Origin: Stictocephala bisonia
Lineage: Eukaryota; Arthropoda; Insecta; Hemiptera; Membracidae
Direction of reading: 5' to 3'
Length of the DNA: 64,000 nucleotides
NCBI GenBank assembly: GCA_035578905.1
Contig: JAQJVL010000155.1
Span: 558,001-622,000 of the forward strand
In this document: one piece after another, positions 12,232 to 25,409 of the stretch
Position numbering within the stretch: position 1 is the first letter of the stretch
How the letters are laid out: each line of letters begins with the position of its first letter
The notes under the pieces: generated by a model
The model's database searches: none
Told to the model about the DNA's origin: nothing
Seen by the model: the letters and a program-made list of their open reading frames with translations, nothing else
Made by a program: the position numbers and the translations under genes

Positions 12232-12283
12232 AAGAATATTGTTTCTAATCTAGTAATATTACTAGGTTAGAAACAAAATTCTT
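12232..12283. repeat. 52 bp near-perfect palindrome
   Basis: AAGAATATTGTTTCTAATCT is followed by AGTAATATTACT and then the inverted complement, ending AAACAAAATTCTT. Only a few positions fail to pair. It could be a small foldback insertion, but no flanking duplication is visible. Confidence 0.85.
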
Positions 12284-12959
12284 TGTAAAATTTTATGATC
12301 GGCGGAATAATTAAGCTGTCTGTGTGATTTGTGTTGTACGTCCATTTTCTTGTAAAAAGTATCTTGAGACTGATATATATACCCAGGCATTTTAGCTTAC
12401 ATATTCACAATATTTATTATAATCTAAAATATTTTTTATTTTTCAATGAAGAGAATATATGCCTCCGAACATGTGTATTTGTTCTAATTAGAAGATAGGC
12501 TAACACAAAACTGACGGTTAAAAGTCCACTGTAAAGCCTTATTTATTTTAAGGGTGCTGTTTTGATCTACGAAAACTCCAAAAACTTGGGATTCTATTTC
12601 AAATATTTAGTTCGTCATACACATCGTATCGTAACACGAAGGGTCATTTGATAGATAAAGAACTGTTGCAGTGGACTGAGCTTTTATTTTATTTACATTT
12701 TAATATTTTTTACAATAAAATACATGAAACAATAAATGCCATTCTAGACACATTTAAATTACTTTTCTTTGTACATAACAAATTATGAAACTTTTCAAAC
12801 GTTGTCAGTTAATGTATCTACATTGTACAAAAGTGTCACATATATCTGGTAAATAGTTTTTATTTGGCCATTTTTTCAGTGTCACAAAACAATCAAACTG
12901 TGCAAAATAGTGGTACTTTTTTACTCCAACGACGATTAAAAAATAATAAAACCTAACAG
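12284..12959. other. unassigned AT-rich sequence
   Basis: No coding, RNA or repeat signal recognised. Confidence 0.55.
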
Positions 12960-14380
12960 AAATGTGAGACCCATCCCCCCGCACCAAAACTGGAAAGCGT
13001 GCCAACTGGGGGATGGCTCAAAACAAGTCGAGCGATGGGATCACGGGTGGCAGTTGGAGGCTCAAAATAACACTCGGCAGCTGAGCAAAACTAATTTTTA
13101 TTCCAAGTAAACAAAAAGATATTAATCAGGCTTGGCAGAAGGCCACAATATAAATTCTCACTTAATAAATAACAACAAACACTAAAATTAACAAGATAAT
13201 ACACAATAATAACAAACGCTACAAAAACAACAAACTCTACAAATACCAAAATTAACAATTAACAAACTGCATGGCCTATCTGCAGTTTAGCCGGAGACCC
13301 CCAACACGTAAGATAAATTTAATGCCCACATAAAATTGGAAATTTAGAAAACTTCTGGCAAACAACAATTAAACCGGCAATTTAGCCCAAATCCCATAAT
13401 TCCACCGGGCCAGGGAGTAAGCCGGAATCCCTGGGCAGCTCCGAATTAGAAGTTACGTAAAAGTACAATAATCCCCTTTTGGTGAAGAATTTAAAAATTA
13501 AACAATTTAAAAAAAAATATAACACGGTACCGTGCGAGTAAAAATTCACTTCCGAACACCCCTAATACACTTAACAAAAAAATAAATAACAATAACTAGG
13601 CCTAAACATATAAATAAATAACATCACGATTACGATCACGATAGGGACCTAACAAATATAAACTCTAAAATATCCAACAACCAAATAACCTACTTAAACT
13701 AAATAACAATAAATATTAACACTAACAGTTCATTTTGTATTTAGTTTTTTTTTCATTAATAAAAAAAATTTATATAGGTCCCCATGGCTGTGTTGCATAA
13801 ACTGTTTGTTTTAGGCCTAGCCCACATTAAATTGTTCCACCACCATTCTTTTCTTCTTTTTTTTCTTTATATATCACTGCCCTTTTCTTTTTTGTTTTTC
13901 TCTTTATAAATTTTTATCCACTTTTTCTGTTATCAAAACCCCCAGCTCAGCCGCCGGGAAAAATGACATAGAACGCACTGACCTGAGGACAGAAGACTTC
14001 TACCACCACAGATGTAGAGCGGGTAGCTGGCGACTCCAGGCTCCAACATGGTCCTCAGGCCAGGCTAGCAGTGCAGATGGTAGACAATCCCCGGACGGCA
14101 GGCCGAGGGTGAAACGTCCCACTCAAGGACCCTGGAGTTTTAGTGTCTCTCAGCCGGCAACCATGACTTGACGAAAGCTGCAAGGAAACGACTAGAAAAA
14201 CTGGCCAACCGGACCGACTCAAGCTGGAACACGGAACGACCGAGTCCAACGGCCACCAAAGTACGCAAATCGCCGGGCAAAAGCGAATCTCAGGCAGCCT
14301 GGCAGACAACGACGAAAAAACGTAATGTACCGGTCAAAGACCCGGTACAAATGTTAAACCTAAAACTAACGTAAAACTAA
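12960..14380. other. composition-shifted block, possible old retroelement segment
   Basis: The plus strand is A/C-rich with few G over 13080-13740 and becomes GC-rich at 13930-14340. Strong strand asymmetry and sharp edges suggest one inserted unit, probably read on the minus strand. Short opposing frames (14055-14309 minus, 14168-14374 plus) carry no domain I recognise. A retroelement untranslated region or LTR fragment is a guess. Confidence 0.3.
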
Positions 14381-16569
14381 ATAGTGACCGTTTTTATGCT
14401 ACTTTCATATTTTTACGACTAGTGGTTGTTGTGCAACTGTTCAAACTTGGGTATACATAAATTTGAATCGGGCAGTAGAATGGAAAGTGTATGAATGATA
14501 AATTCATTGTTTTGTCTCCCCCCCCCTTATGCTCAAACAATGATATGTACTAAATTTGGTTAACGATTTTATAAAAAAAGAGCTTGTGTATAATCAATTC
14601 AACGGGGTGAGAAAATTGAAAATTAAAAATCAATAGATATCGGTAATTTTATTAACACTCTCTGCCAAACGTGATTTTCTAGCCCACATGTGTTTTTGAT
14701 GACGTTTCTCCCAGGCCATGCGTTTATGTTACATACACATCATATTTTTATTCACAAACCGTGTGTATCAAATTTATACACATGAGCAATCAACTTGTGT
14801 ACCCCTGTGCATATTCTAGATACAGGTCTCCCATTGAATTCAATGCATAGCATTTCAGATCTGGCCTGTAGGCATGTTATGTCACTGTTAGTTTTATGTT
14901 GATACATTTAGGTCTTTGTTTTTTTGACATTTTAGTTTTGGTGGGAATAGTCTACAGCTAATATTGCTTGCAGAAATTATGTTTATTTTGCTCATTGTTG
15001 CTGTTAGAGGTTAAATCTGTTTTATTTATGCTAGTTTGTTTATAGCATGGTTAATTATGTGCGAGCAACTGCTTTAAAAAATCATGCGTAATAGTTACCT
15101 GGCTTTCCAATTTATGTGAGTAAATTACTATATTTAGAAACATGACAATACTCTATAGATGTAAATATTGTACGATATTAACTAGAGTACACTTTTCTTT
15201 ATTTTATTTTATTCACTGAACTAAAAATTGTTAGTAAAAATTCAAAGTGTTAAAAAATAATTTTTAACCTAATTTTTTTTACATCCCCAGGTCGTTTGTA
15301 TCAAAACGGTACACAATAAATAATCCTAATATTACAAGTACAATTGAAGAAGCGCATTCCTGTATTTCTGATATATCTAACTTACTTATTTCAGGCATAA
15401 TCAAAACAACTTTTTTTAATGTTTGGTATAACCAGTAATGTTGTTTATTACATATATTTACATGGCTACCTCACGGAAAATCATTGTATATATATATTTC
15501 ATACACATGGCAGGTAAAGTGTTTTAAAGTCGTAAATTGAAAAATAAAGATTAAAAACTCTAAATTATTTTGCCAAAATTGAACGGTAAATTGCACATCC
15601 CCTGAGTGAATATTTTGATGAACAACATTTCAAAAATCACTTCTCATATCTGCACCCCGTGTATAATTCATATATGTTAACATTCGCTAACCCAGATTAC
15701 CCCATCTGTAAAGCTAATCATGTATATCGTTGGGCGAGAAGGTCGAGACTGTGGTGGCATTGGCACATACTTAACCTAAATAGACAGTACGTAGTAAATA
15801 CGTAGCACTGATTACCTTACATTTAAGTGATTTTGGTGACTCATAACTATTGTGTTTTCGTCTCCGCCAGCTGAAATTGATGTCGACGCAAATTATTATG
15901 AGATGGATCGAATGTATTTGGAAACGTGATGATTCCTGAAATATTGATATTGATCCTGATCGTTGATTGATTTTGGCTGAGAATTCAATTCATTAACTTA
16001 AGTTTATGGTGTGAAGAATGTTAATAAAGAATACTGAATTTATGAAAAACCAAAATAGAATAAATCTTTTCGAAAAACTTCAAAACGCATAATTTAATAT
16101 GTTCTTTACACAGTTCTGGGGTATTATTTCCGCTTAATAGATATTTGTCAATAATTTGGAGTATGTTCCCGGTAATTATTGAAAATAGGCTTCAAAATCT
16201 AGATTGTTTTCTATAGTGATTATTATAGGTTTTGCCTCAGTTCTCAAATGTTGATAGTTTGGGGTTCAGGGCTGTTTTTTTGACCACATGAGAGTCCGGT
16301 TTTGGCCAATGGGAGGATCGGTGGAATGTAAAGGTGAGTGGGTGTACTACTTCAAATTTTATAAAAGTACATCCAACATGCTTCAGAAACGTCTGTTCTT
16401 TTTATTCATATAGCTATTTTTATTTTTAATTTATATGGAGTACAGATCGACTAAATTGGTTTTAAAGTGAATAATCATTCAATTTAAATTACTTGAAATT
16501 TTTAATTAAAAATCCCTTTAATGTGGAGTCTAACATATCGAAGTCATTTTACTGGCTCTATTTCATGGT
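14381..16569. other. unassigned AT-rich sequence
   Basis: Two kilobases without a recognisable gene. Only short homopolymers, including a C9 run near 14518, and a TATATATATATT patch near 15486. Confidence 0.55.
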
Positions 16570-16810
16570 TCTCGTAACAGAGAAAAGATACAGAGGTCAC
16601 TTCCTGAAAAGACCCTGCGAACGCCTCCCTCAATGGCAGTTGTAAGTAAATTACAACTAATAAACATTTTTATACATCTGTGTTAATAATTACTACGTTA
16701 ATCCTTGACCGGGGTATAGAGGAGGGGCTGACAAAGTACTGGCTCTATCATGGCAAAGTGGAGAAATAATTACTCATCACAAATTTGGGGTGCGATCTCT
16801 GTTTTCTTCT
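16570..16810 (+). repeat. dispersed repeat W, copy 2
   Basis: The fullest copy. It shares CAGAGGTCACTTCCT and TAATAATTACTACGTTAATC with 2.8 kb, CAGAGGTCACTT with 43.3 kb, and GAGAAATAA plus TTCTTCTCTGTG with 31.3 kb. It is followed after ~150 bp by minisatellite units and then a GT tract. Confidence 0.8.
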
Positions 16811-16960
16811 TCTCTGTGCAGAGACCTAGATAAAGCACAAATGTGCGGTAAAACTGGGCATCCAGTGTATTTATGTGCAGTGAATGTGTGGAGTATACAA
16901 CAACAAACAAATCTAGGACTACACCAATAAGTCGACAACAAATTATTTTCGAATTACCAG

Positions 16961-17228
16961 TGTACGTGTATGGGTGAATGGGTCATTACTGTTGTACGTG
17001 TATGGGTAGGTGAGTGGATCATCATCACTGTACGTGTATGGGTGGGTTGGTCATCATCCCTGTACGTGTATGGGTGAGCGGGTTGGCCATTATCATTGTA
17101 CGTGTATGGGTGGGTTGGTCATCATCCCTGTACGTGTATGGGTAGGTGAGTGGGTCATCATTCCTGTACGTGTATGAGTGAGCGGATGGGTCATTATCAT
17201 TGTACGTATATGGGTGAGTGGGTTGGTG
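16961..17228 (+). repeat. ~33 bp minisatellite of the TACGTGTATGGGTG superfamily
   Basis: About eight units, each starting TGTACGTGTATGGGTG, then a G/T-rich part (GGGTTGGTCATCATC). Unit length varies from 28 to 38 bp. The start is the same as that of the 8 kb satellite at 55.2-63.3 kb, while the second half differs (GGTCATCATC rather than GGCTTACTAC). It runs directly into a reverse-transcriptase fragment. Confidence 0.92.
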
Positions 17229-17232
17229 AGTG

Positions 17233-17352
17233 CTTTAAGCTGGTTTAACAACTATGACCAGCAGACAACAATTATTTACAATAAATGGAGTTTCAAGTGA
17301 AATAAGTCATGGTGTATTTCAGGGCAGTATCTTAGGCCATGTATTGACTACA
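17233..17352 (+). pseudogene. non-LTR retrotransposon reverse-transcriptase fragment
   Basis: Translation gives SRQQLFTINGVSSE followed by HGVFQGSILGHVL. This matches the region before and including the (G)VPQGS(I/V)LGPLLF motif of non-LTR reverse transcriptases, with P changed to F and P changed to H. Upstream, TGGTTTAACAACTATG fits the usual W-F-x-x-Y segment in another frame. Only ~40 codons survive, between minisatellite and microsatellite, so it cannot be functional. Confidence 0.75.
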
Positions 17353-17368
17353 CCCACGCCTACAATTT

Positions 17369-18853
<1,485 letters not shown>

Positions 18854-18998
18854 GGACCTTTTCCGTTAATTCACTACCACTACTTTGGGTAGGTTTTTTT
18901 AGGTCATGCTAGGTCGGGTTATTTTATGTTAGGTTTGGTTTGGTTATTTTAGGTTAATCTAAGTTATGGATATGGTAGTGAATTAACGGAAAAGATCC
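18854..18998 (+). mobile_element. 145 bp MITE with ~25 bp terminal inverted repeats, copy 1
   Basis: The left end GGACCTTTTCCGTTAATTCA and the right end, read inverted, GGATCTTTTCCGTTAATTCA match over about 25 bp to CTACCA. The interior is G/T-rich with TTAGGTTTGGTTTGGTTATT, resembling degenerate telomere-like repeats. An inverted relative lies at 22760-22913. No coding capacity. Flanking duplication is unclear. Confidence 0.9.
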
Positions 18999-19332
18999 AT
19001 TATTTTGTATAACAGGAATCAAACAAATATTATTATTATTTTCTTAGATTATATATGAACGACTAAAAAACCATGAAGATATTAAGAGATAAGTAGGACT
19101 ACCTTTACGTTATTGCAAAAATTTATCTAAATAATTTTTAGCTTATCTGTGTTTAGATTTATGGCCTACTCCATCACTTTTGATTCTAATGTTATGCTCA
19201 AAAATTTTCTTTTTTACAAGTGTCTTAATGAAAATTAACCATTTTCAGCAACTATTAAATAGAAATAAACTCATTACCAACCGAACAACATAGGCTCTTA
19301 ACGTTCTATAAGAAAAGAGAAGTATAAATGAC
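18999..19332. other. unassigned AT-rich sequence
   Basis: Nothing recognisable. Confidence 0.5.
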
Positions 19333-19612
19333 TGCGATGAGAATCGTGCATATATTGTTTACTCATGCATGAGATGACAATTGAATAAGAATGTTGGTGG
19401 AATATGGAGTTGATGAGTGAAGGGCGCATGTACGGAGGTGGACTGTATAATATAAGCATTCACACAACCCCATCATCCCGAGTGGAAGCACTTATACGAC
19501 CAGGCTTATCCCGGCAGCTCGTCTCTTATTCACGAGAGGGCTCCGTAGAGACGGACTTACGACTCGACGTCGTAAACCAGGGGAAAGGGAGAACACTGAT
19601 CGGATGTTTTGA
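19333..19612 (+). repeat. conserved ~285 bp dispersed repeat, copy 2
   Basis: Near-identical to 912-1196, same orientation. A stop-free stretch (19404-19622) exists in this copy but is interrupted in the other, which argues against it being a conserved protein. Confidence 0.85.
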
Positions 19613-20639
19613 CTTAGTCTAAATAATTAATACTAGAACGACTTCTTGCTTTTTTACTTGTCTAAACGTGAAGAATAATTTAAAGGCATGATGTTTAATG
19701 AATCACCAATGTGAAAGCAGCAGCGTTACTAACTTCGGTTAGCTGGTAATAGGAGCTATAATTTAATTATTTTAAAGGAAAGTATAACTCTTAACCAGTT
19801 GGATATAAATGTAAAAAATTCCTCTAAAAAAGCCAAATGTCAATGTCTTTTTCACAACTTATCACAGTTTTTCGAATACTGTAAGGCTTTTAACCATGAA
19901 AAACCTGTTGGTACTAAATAACGGTCTTTTAAGTATGTTAGATAGCCTAAATATCTCGATACCAGCCAACCAGAGCCTTTGTCACTATTCACCGTACGAA
20001 AAGAAAGCTTAATTCAGTGCATCTTGACAAGTTATTGTTATTTTGAAATATTTAAACGTTAAATATGTATAAAAATAACAAAACTCCACAAATGAGGTGA
20101 CATGAGGGTAGCGAGTGACGGAAATAGCGCGCGAAGCGTGCAGGAGTGTCCCCTAGTTTAAAATTATCGAAAGCAAACAGTTTTTGATTCAGTCAACTTC
20201 AACCACTACTGTCTTGCTTGTTAGTAATATACAACAGTACTTGACACCATTAATGAGAACAATGGAGTACGAAGAAGTACATATCGTACGAGTATTTTGA
20301 ACAAATTTCAATCGTATCTATTAATGTACAATTAGAAATCTATAGAACCTGTTTCTTTTCGTTTTTTTGTGTGAAATAGCCTACATTAAATACGCCTTAA
20401 AAGCACAAGTGCCTTGGCAAAGACTTGTCAAATTATATAATAACAATTTGCAATTTGCAATCATTACGATATTTTACTTTAATTCATATCAACAATATAA
20501 GTTTTAAAACAAACCAACATCAACAATGTTCCAATGTACTACAGAGACGAGCCAGTGGTGACACGATTGCCCCTTTAAGACCACTAAGATGAAGCCAAGT
20601 AATCAGCAACACAGTAAAAACAATGGGAAATAAGATACT
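19613..20639. other. unassigned sequence with a fragment of element X
   Basis: Mostly unassigned AT-rich DNA. At 20096-20156 a short block (AGCGAGTGACGG ... GCGAAGCGTGCAGGAGTGTC ... CCTAG) matches the right end of element X at 40180-40232 and 24755-24785. It is a third, end-only copy. Confidence 0.6.
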
Positions 20640-21125
20640 CCTTTAAAAGTGTCTTAAATTTGTTAAGAGATTGTATATCCTTTAAGGAATATGGCGCAGA
20701 TTGTTATAGATTTTCAAACACGTATATAATGGAGACTTTACAAGAAAGCTTGTTCTCTGAATAGAATATTGGAGCACTTGAGATGTCTAAGAAGAGTAGG
20801 AGTGGTTATTTTTAACAAAATGTTCTAAGTTAGATTTTACGTTCAGGAGATTTTGAAAGAAAAAAAGTAAGGGTAGTGGAAGTATTTACAAAGTTATCTT
20901 CGGCAGTTATCACAAAAGGCGCAGAAACTATCAATCTAACAATTCCCTTTTGCATGAAAAACACATTTTCAGAAGCAGAGGAGTTACCCCAGAGTATGGT
21001 TCCATAAGACAGATGGGAATGGGCATACCCAAGTAGGCTTGTTTAAGAGTGTGTCTATCAAGAACACGAGAGAAAGTAAGAGAGCAAAGACGGCTTTTCT
21101 AAGTTTTCTCAATTAATTTGATGAT
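20640..21125 (-). pseudogene. Jockey-like non-LTR reverse transcriptase C-terminal fragment
   Basis: Minus-strand translation contains GYAHSHLSYGTILWGNSSA, then FFMQKGIVRLIVSAPF and, further down, SPLYTCLKIYNNL. This order is typical of the region just after the catalytic palm in insect Jockey-clade elements: a YFHSHLSYG-WG motif, a QKRAIR-like motif, and a terminal GxKxYNxLP motif. A frameshift near 21028 separates it from the preceding SRVLDRHTLKQAY part, and several stops lie downstream (20640-20850). The palm motif YADD region is absent. It is a dead 5'-truncated relic. Confidence 0.8.
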
Positions 21126-21685
21126 GCTGAGTTATTAAAAATTATTGCGCTTTCATTGTTAATTTCATAATCATTTCACACATGTCACTGAACTACGCAG
21201 ATTGAAACAATCATATAAAATGTTTTTGTAATGAAACATCTGTTTATGGTTCATAGTGGTGTTTTCTGTTCTCTGCGATCTCTTTCAAACAAGTCACCCT
21301 CTTGGTATCAGAAATAAAATCTGGACATTCTGAAAACACGTTAAAATCAAGTGCTAAAAACGTGATTGCTCAAGGCAAAACAATCCGCTGAAATTGAAGA
21401 AATTTACGATGAATAATTTATATATTCTAAACTCAACGCCTCCATGATGGCTTGAATTTAGTTTTAATGATTCCCGCATGTGAAGAGCCGCAAAGTGGCT
21501 CCGAATGGTGGGTGGTGTAACTAGTATACAACCTACATAGTGGCATTTCGTATTAATATGTCTGTATAGGTAAAATATCTACGAAAAATATAATTTTATT
21601 AGCAAAATATGTTCTCCGTTTTGTGCTAATGTATCTTGTAAAATTCAATAGAAACATATCAAATTTGGAACGTAGTTTTTAATAT
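21126..21685. other. unassigned AT-rich sequence
   Basis: No feature recognised. Immediately upstream of a small foldback. Confidence 0.5.
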
Positions 21686-21865
21686 ACTCTTTAAATAATA
21701 ATTTTTTTTGAACTTATTTGGAAAAATACAATCGTAATTCTCAACTACAAGAGCTAAGGGTGAGAAACCTCTAAGAAAACAGTAGGGGGAGGTAAATTCA
21801 GTAGGAGGAAAATTACCATTGTATTTTTCCTAATAAGCTGCAACATATTATTATTTAAAGAGTCT
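21686..21865. mobile_element. ~180 bp foldback MITE
   Basis: ACTCTTTAAATAATAA at the left is matched by the inverted GACTCTTTAAATAATAATAT at the right. Homology continues inwards through GGAAAAATACAAT and GGTAATT/CGTAATT, giving arms of ~60 bp around a ~60 bp centre. No coding capacity. Confidence 0.75.
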
Positions 21866-21871
21866 GTTTTG

Positions 21872-22041
21872 GTTTTTTTTTTTTTTTTTTGCACTTCAGT
21901 TACCAGTTCAAATGTGTCTGCAACCCTGTGCGTGAACTTTATTCAACGGGTGAAGTAACAACCGTTGGTTAGTCGGGGTTGCGAACCTTGGACTTTGGAC
22001 TTCGTAGTCCGAATCGTGAGAGCCACTGAACCACCACTCTG
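21872..22041 (-). mobile_element. tRNA-derived SINE with poly-A tail, family C, copy 2
   Basis: On the minus strand: GTGGTGGTTCAGTGGCTCTC (box A), CCAAGGTTCGCAACCCCGAC (box B), AAAGTTCACGCACAGGGTTG, then a run of ~18 A. Same blocks and order as 8659-8832. It sits six bases after the foldback at 21686-21865. Confidence 0.88.
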
Positions 22042-22145
22042 GCAGTAGTATGTAAATACCATATTAATGGATAGTACATCACAAACATAAGTTGTTTGAT
22101 TCGTTTTAAAATTTAACTTAAGCTTGTACTATTATAATATAAACA

Positions 22146-22315
22146 AGTGGTATTATATTACCCACCCACCCACAAAAATACATGAATATTTGAGTTCAAT
22201 GAATGTATTGTCCCACCCTCCCATCCATACATGAATGTTGGCATTGATCCACCCACCCATCCATATATGAATGGTATTATTGGCCCACCCACTCATCATT
22301 ACATACCATTCATAT
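22146..22315 (-). repeat. diverged minisatellite of the TACGTGTATGGGTG superfamily
   Basis: Four irregular units of ~40-50 bp, each with CCCACCCACCCAT/CCCACCCTCCCATCC followed by ATACATGAAT. On the minus strand this reads ATTCATGTATGGRTGGGTGG, the same core as the larger arrays with C to T changes. Confidence 0.75.
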
Positions 22316-22726
22316 AGGTGGTTTTTAAAACAAAAACGTAACTACATACTTCCTGTCCTGTTATTGTTAAATCGGTTTATTTGTCATTCTGTAATGAAAT
22401 GTCAGTACAGTACATTATGTTTACAACCAGTAGTAATTATTTCAGGAATAACCAGGTGCCATTTTATCAAACAGCTGACTAAATAGTGTAGGACAGCTGA
22501 GTTGAACCATTACAGCTGTCTGGAGCACGTTTTATCAACTCAGTGCTGTAATCCATGAGGAGGCAGTGTTAAGCAACATATGTTTTTGGTAATTTTTAGA
22601 TTTACATTGCTCCTTCGTGCAGAATGTAGGTAAATTTAAAGACCTCCGAATTCCTATAGAATGTAACAATTTATTGATTCACAGTGCAATCTTCTAAATT
22701 TAATTTAAGTTTAAAATTTGAATTTT
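22316..22726. other. unassigned sequence with a possible W fragment
   Basis: At about 22538-22562, CAGTGCTGTAATCCATGAGGAG resembles CAGTGCTGTAATAATAATTAC...TTGAGGATTTGGAGG of repeat W at 2.8 kb. The match is too short to be certain. The rest is unassigned. Confidence 0.4.
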
Positions 22727-22753
22727 ATCAGGTATCAGGTATCAGGTATCAGG
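22726..22753 (+). repeat. (TATCAGG)4 tandem repeat
   Basis: Four perfect heptamers directly before a MITE copy that begins at 22760. Confidence 0.95.
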
Positions 22754-22759
22754 ACTTTG

Positions 22760-22913
22760 GGATCTTTTTCGTTAGTTCACTACCATAGCTATAACATAGG
22801 TTAACCTAAAATAACCAAATCAAACCTAACCTAACCTAATTAAACCTTACATAAAACAACCAAACCTAGCGTAACATAAACAAACATAACATAACCTAAC
22901 CAATGTAGTGGTA
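22760..22913 (-). mobile_element. MITE of the 18854 family, copy 2, one end truncated
   Basis: Starts GGATCTTTTTCGTTAGTTCA and continues with AACCTAAAATAACC and CAAACCTAACCTAACC, the reverse complement of 18854-18998. At the other end only GTAGTGGTA of the inverted repeat remains, so that terminus is lost. The CCTAACCTAACC interior again resembles the telomeric unit. Confidence 0.85.
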
Positions 22914-24015
22914 ACAAAACATTTAAATTAAATACGGGTGATTAGCAACTTAAATAAAGTAAAACACACGATAAATAGAAAGAGAAAATTTAAGGCTTCA
23001 TAGACATTGATTAGAGACTCTATTTTTAACATAAGATTTAAAGTATAACAAAATAAGATTTAATATAACAGGTTAGAAAGGAGATAGCCTCTCCTTTTTT
23101 ATCAAAAAAAAACTGCAAGAAGTTAAATGTTTTATTTTAAAAATATATCAAAGTAGATTTATCATTTCATATGACGAACTAACGATCTATTTTTCATATA
23201 TTTCAACTACAGAAAAAATACATTTTAAAATAAAAAAAAATACATTTGTTAAATTTTAAATGTGACACTAAAAGTACACACGACAAACTTCAAAATATAT
23301 CTTAAATATTCAACCTCCAACAAAAGCTATTATCTAAAGTCCATACTTCTTGGACGGGGTTGAATCGCTTTTTAGAAGATGAACCTACATTTCTCCAATA
23401 GCACTCCCCTGGTCTCAATATCTTCGGATATTGTCCATTTATCTTGTGTTTATTTGAATTCAAAAATATATGACCCTATTATATGCTGAAAAATACGAAC
23501 TTGTAAGTGTTTTGTTATAACAAATACTAACAAATTGCCCCATAAATTTTTGTAAATGCCTTTAACTCAATCAGGAGAAATTGACCACAATGTGTGTTGT
23601 AAACATGTTCAACGAATGTATTTCATAGCAATTGCGTTGTTTTTCTTAGTTCTTTAGTGCTTTTATATGTTCACTAAATGTATGCAGTTTAATACGATTT
23701 ATATTTGCTTAATATACGAATTAAGACACAGCACGAAAATAACTTAGTGGGTGGAGCTTAAGGAGTGATTAATGGTATTGCCAAGAACATTGGATACCAG
23801 TTATCTTAACACTATATTTTAAATAAACTTGTATTATCCATTACTGTAGTTTCCTTGTTTTCCACTCTAGTACACTAATTGACTTGTATTTGACCTTCAA
23901 AACTCCATTTTACTATTTTTACACGGTTGTATCCGTGGTGTTACGAGGTGACTACACCTACAATACAAGTGAAATTCATACTACACAAATTTATTACAAT
24001 ATAAGTACAAGCTAT
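22914..24015. other. unassigned AT-rich sequence
   Basis: No gene or repeat partner recognised. Confidence 0.55.
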
Positions 24016-24019
24016 TATG

Positions 24020-24840
24020 GTGGTCGGTCCTTTGTGAATCCCTCTGGTTTGAAGAAGGTGAACGTGGTTTACCGAAATCGTTTACCATAATATTTGTACA
24101 TTTTGTACTTATATCATTTTATATAATACGTAAAGTGGTTTTTTGTCAACGCAAGTCCCCCCTTATTTCTGGACCAAATTAAACGGTTGAGGTGTCAACG
24201 ATTTTTTCACTGTTCGTTGTTTTGCAATAAGGTCTTGATTCTTCAAAATGTTCACCCTGAAGGGCAAGCGAAGCCCTCAGACTACATTTTTCGCCCATAA
24301 GAATAAAATGGAGATAGATTTAAATGAATCAAAAAGTAACAGCTGTTCAAATGTGAATAATGATTTCCAAAAAGAGTTTACAGCTGTTGGAGTGAAAAAA
24401 TTTGTGTTTTAAATATTTTAAGGAGGTTAGATCTTTCTTAATGTTAAACCAGGGAAGGTTGTAAGCATAGTTTTATTCACATTCAATTGTATGTCTCTGT
24501 TCTACTGGCCTTTAAGATTTCAATGGTTATCTAATGCAGTTATTTTATCAATCAATATGCGGCTGACAAAAAAAAAAAATTAATGAACACGTTTGAAAGA
24601 GGCTAAGTAAAATCATTGGGTGTTTATACTCATAAATAGGTAGCAACGCAAGTAGTGTGAGTGAGATACTGTAAATACATTTAATATTGCGATTTTACGT
24701 TATACAGTTAATCTACTATTATTCGTAGTTAAAAAAGTCAATGGCCAAGGTGTAATGAGCGCAGCGAGTGACGGGGTTGTCCTAGTTATAATAAATATGT
24801 GCTGTGTGACGTTCACTTGTATTGCATTTCTACCAACACG
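24020..24840 (+). mobile_element. dispersed repeat Y, copy 1, split by element X
   Basis: The left part (24020-24117, GTGAATCCCTCTGGTTTGAAGA...ATAATATTTGTACATTTTGT) and the right part (24785-24840, GTGACGTTCACTTG...CTACCAACACG) together match one continuous stretch at 41171-41333. The 670 bp in between is absent there and belongs to element X. The left part contains a hammerhead-like arrangement (TTGAAGA, 7 bp stem, GAAA). The class may be Penelope-like; this is inference only. Confidence 0.7.
24118..24785 (+). mobile_element. element X, copy 1, nested in Y
   Basis: Matches 39481-40232 over its whole length: TTATATAA-ATACGT at the left, TTTTTTGTCAACGCAA, CAATAAGGTCTT, TTCACCCTGAAGGG, GAGGAGGTTAGATCT-like, GTGAGTGAGATACT, and AGCGAGTGACGGGG at the right. 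There is no open frame, no inverted repeat and no tRNA box. The empty site at 41.26 kb shows it is an insertion. Confidence 0.8.
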
Positions 24841-24849
24841 CAAATATGG

Positions 24850-25379
24850 TAACGAAGAAACTATCAAAAAACGTTTTAGTAACACATTTTGTTTATTTGT
24901 GATTTTGTAAGACTGACAAGTATTTATTTCGGTCATAAGATATACGTATCGCCTTACACTGTTGCTGCGAAATTAAAGTTTGAAGTATTTCCTTCCCCTA
25001 TAAAAAATAATGATTTTGATAATAATTGTAATTTAAAAACTGTGTCCTCACTCATCACGAAATCTCCAAAACCACTGAACGTATTATGATGAAATTTTGA
25101 GGGAAGTCATTCGTAAGGGGTAGACACAGCCCCTCGATGTTTTATTTTTTCTATAAGAATAACCTTGGCATTAATTTAATAATTTATTTAAAACCACTGA
25201 TACACACAAAAAACATAAACGTGACACAAAAGCTTGACAATTTAATTTTGATTTTGAAACGTTTAAGAACATATTTAATACCTCTGTCATGATCGCACTA
25301 CTTTTCATCCCCTAAACTAGATGTATAGAGCTTACTAGACTATAAAACTTTGTTACCCAGGTGAACTTCAGAAGGCTGC
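24850..25379. other. unassigned AT-rich sequence
   Basis: Nothing recognised before the start of the 64 bp minisatellite. Confidence 0.5.
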
Positions 25380-25409
25380 GCCTTTATATTGATGTGATGG
25401 TTTAGAGAG

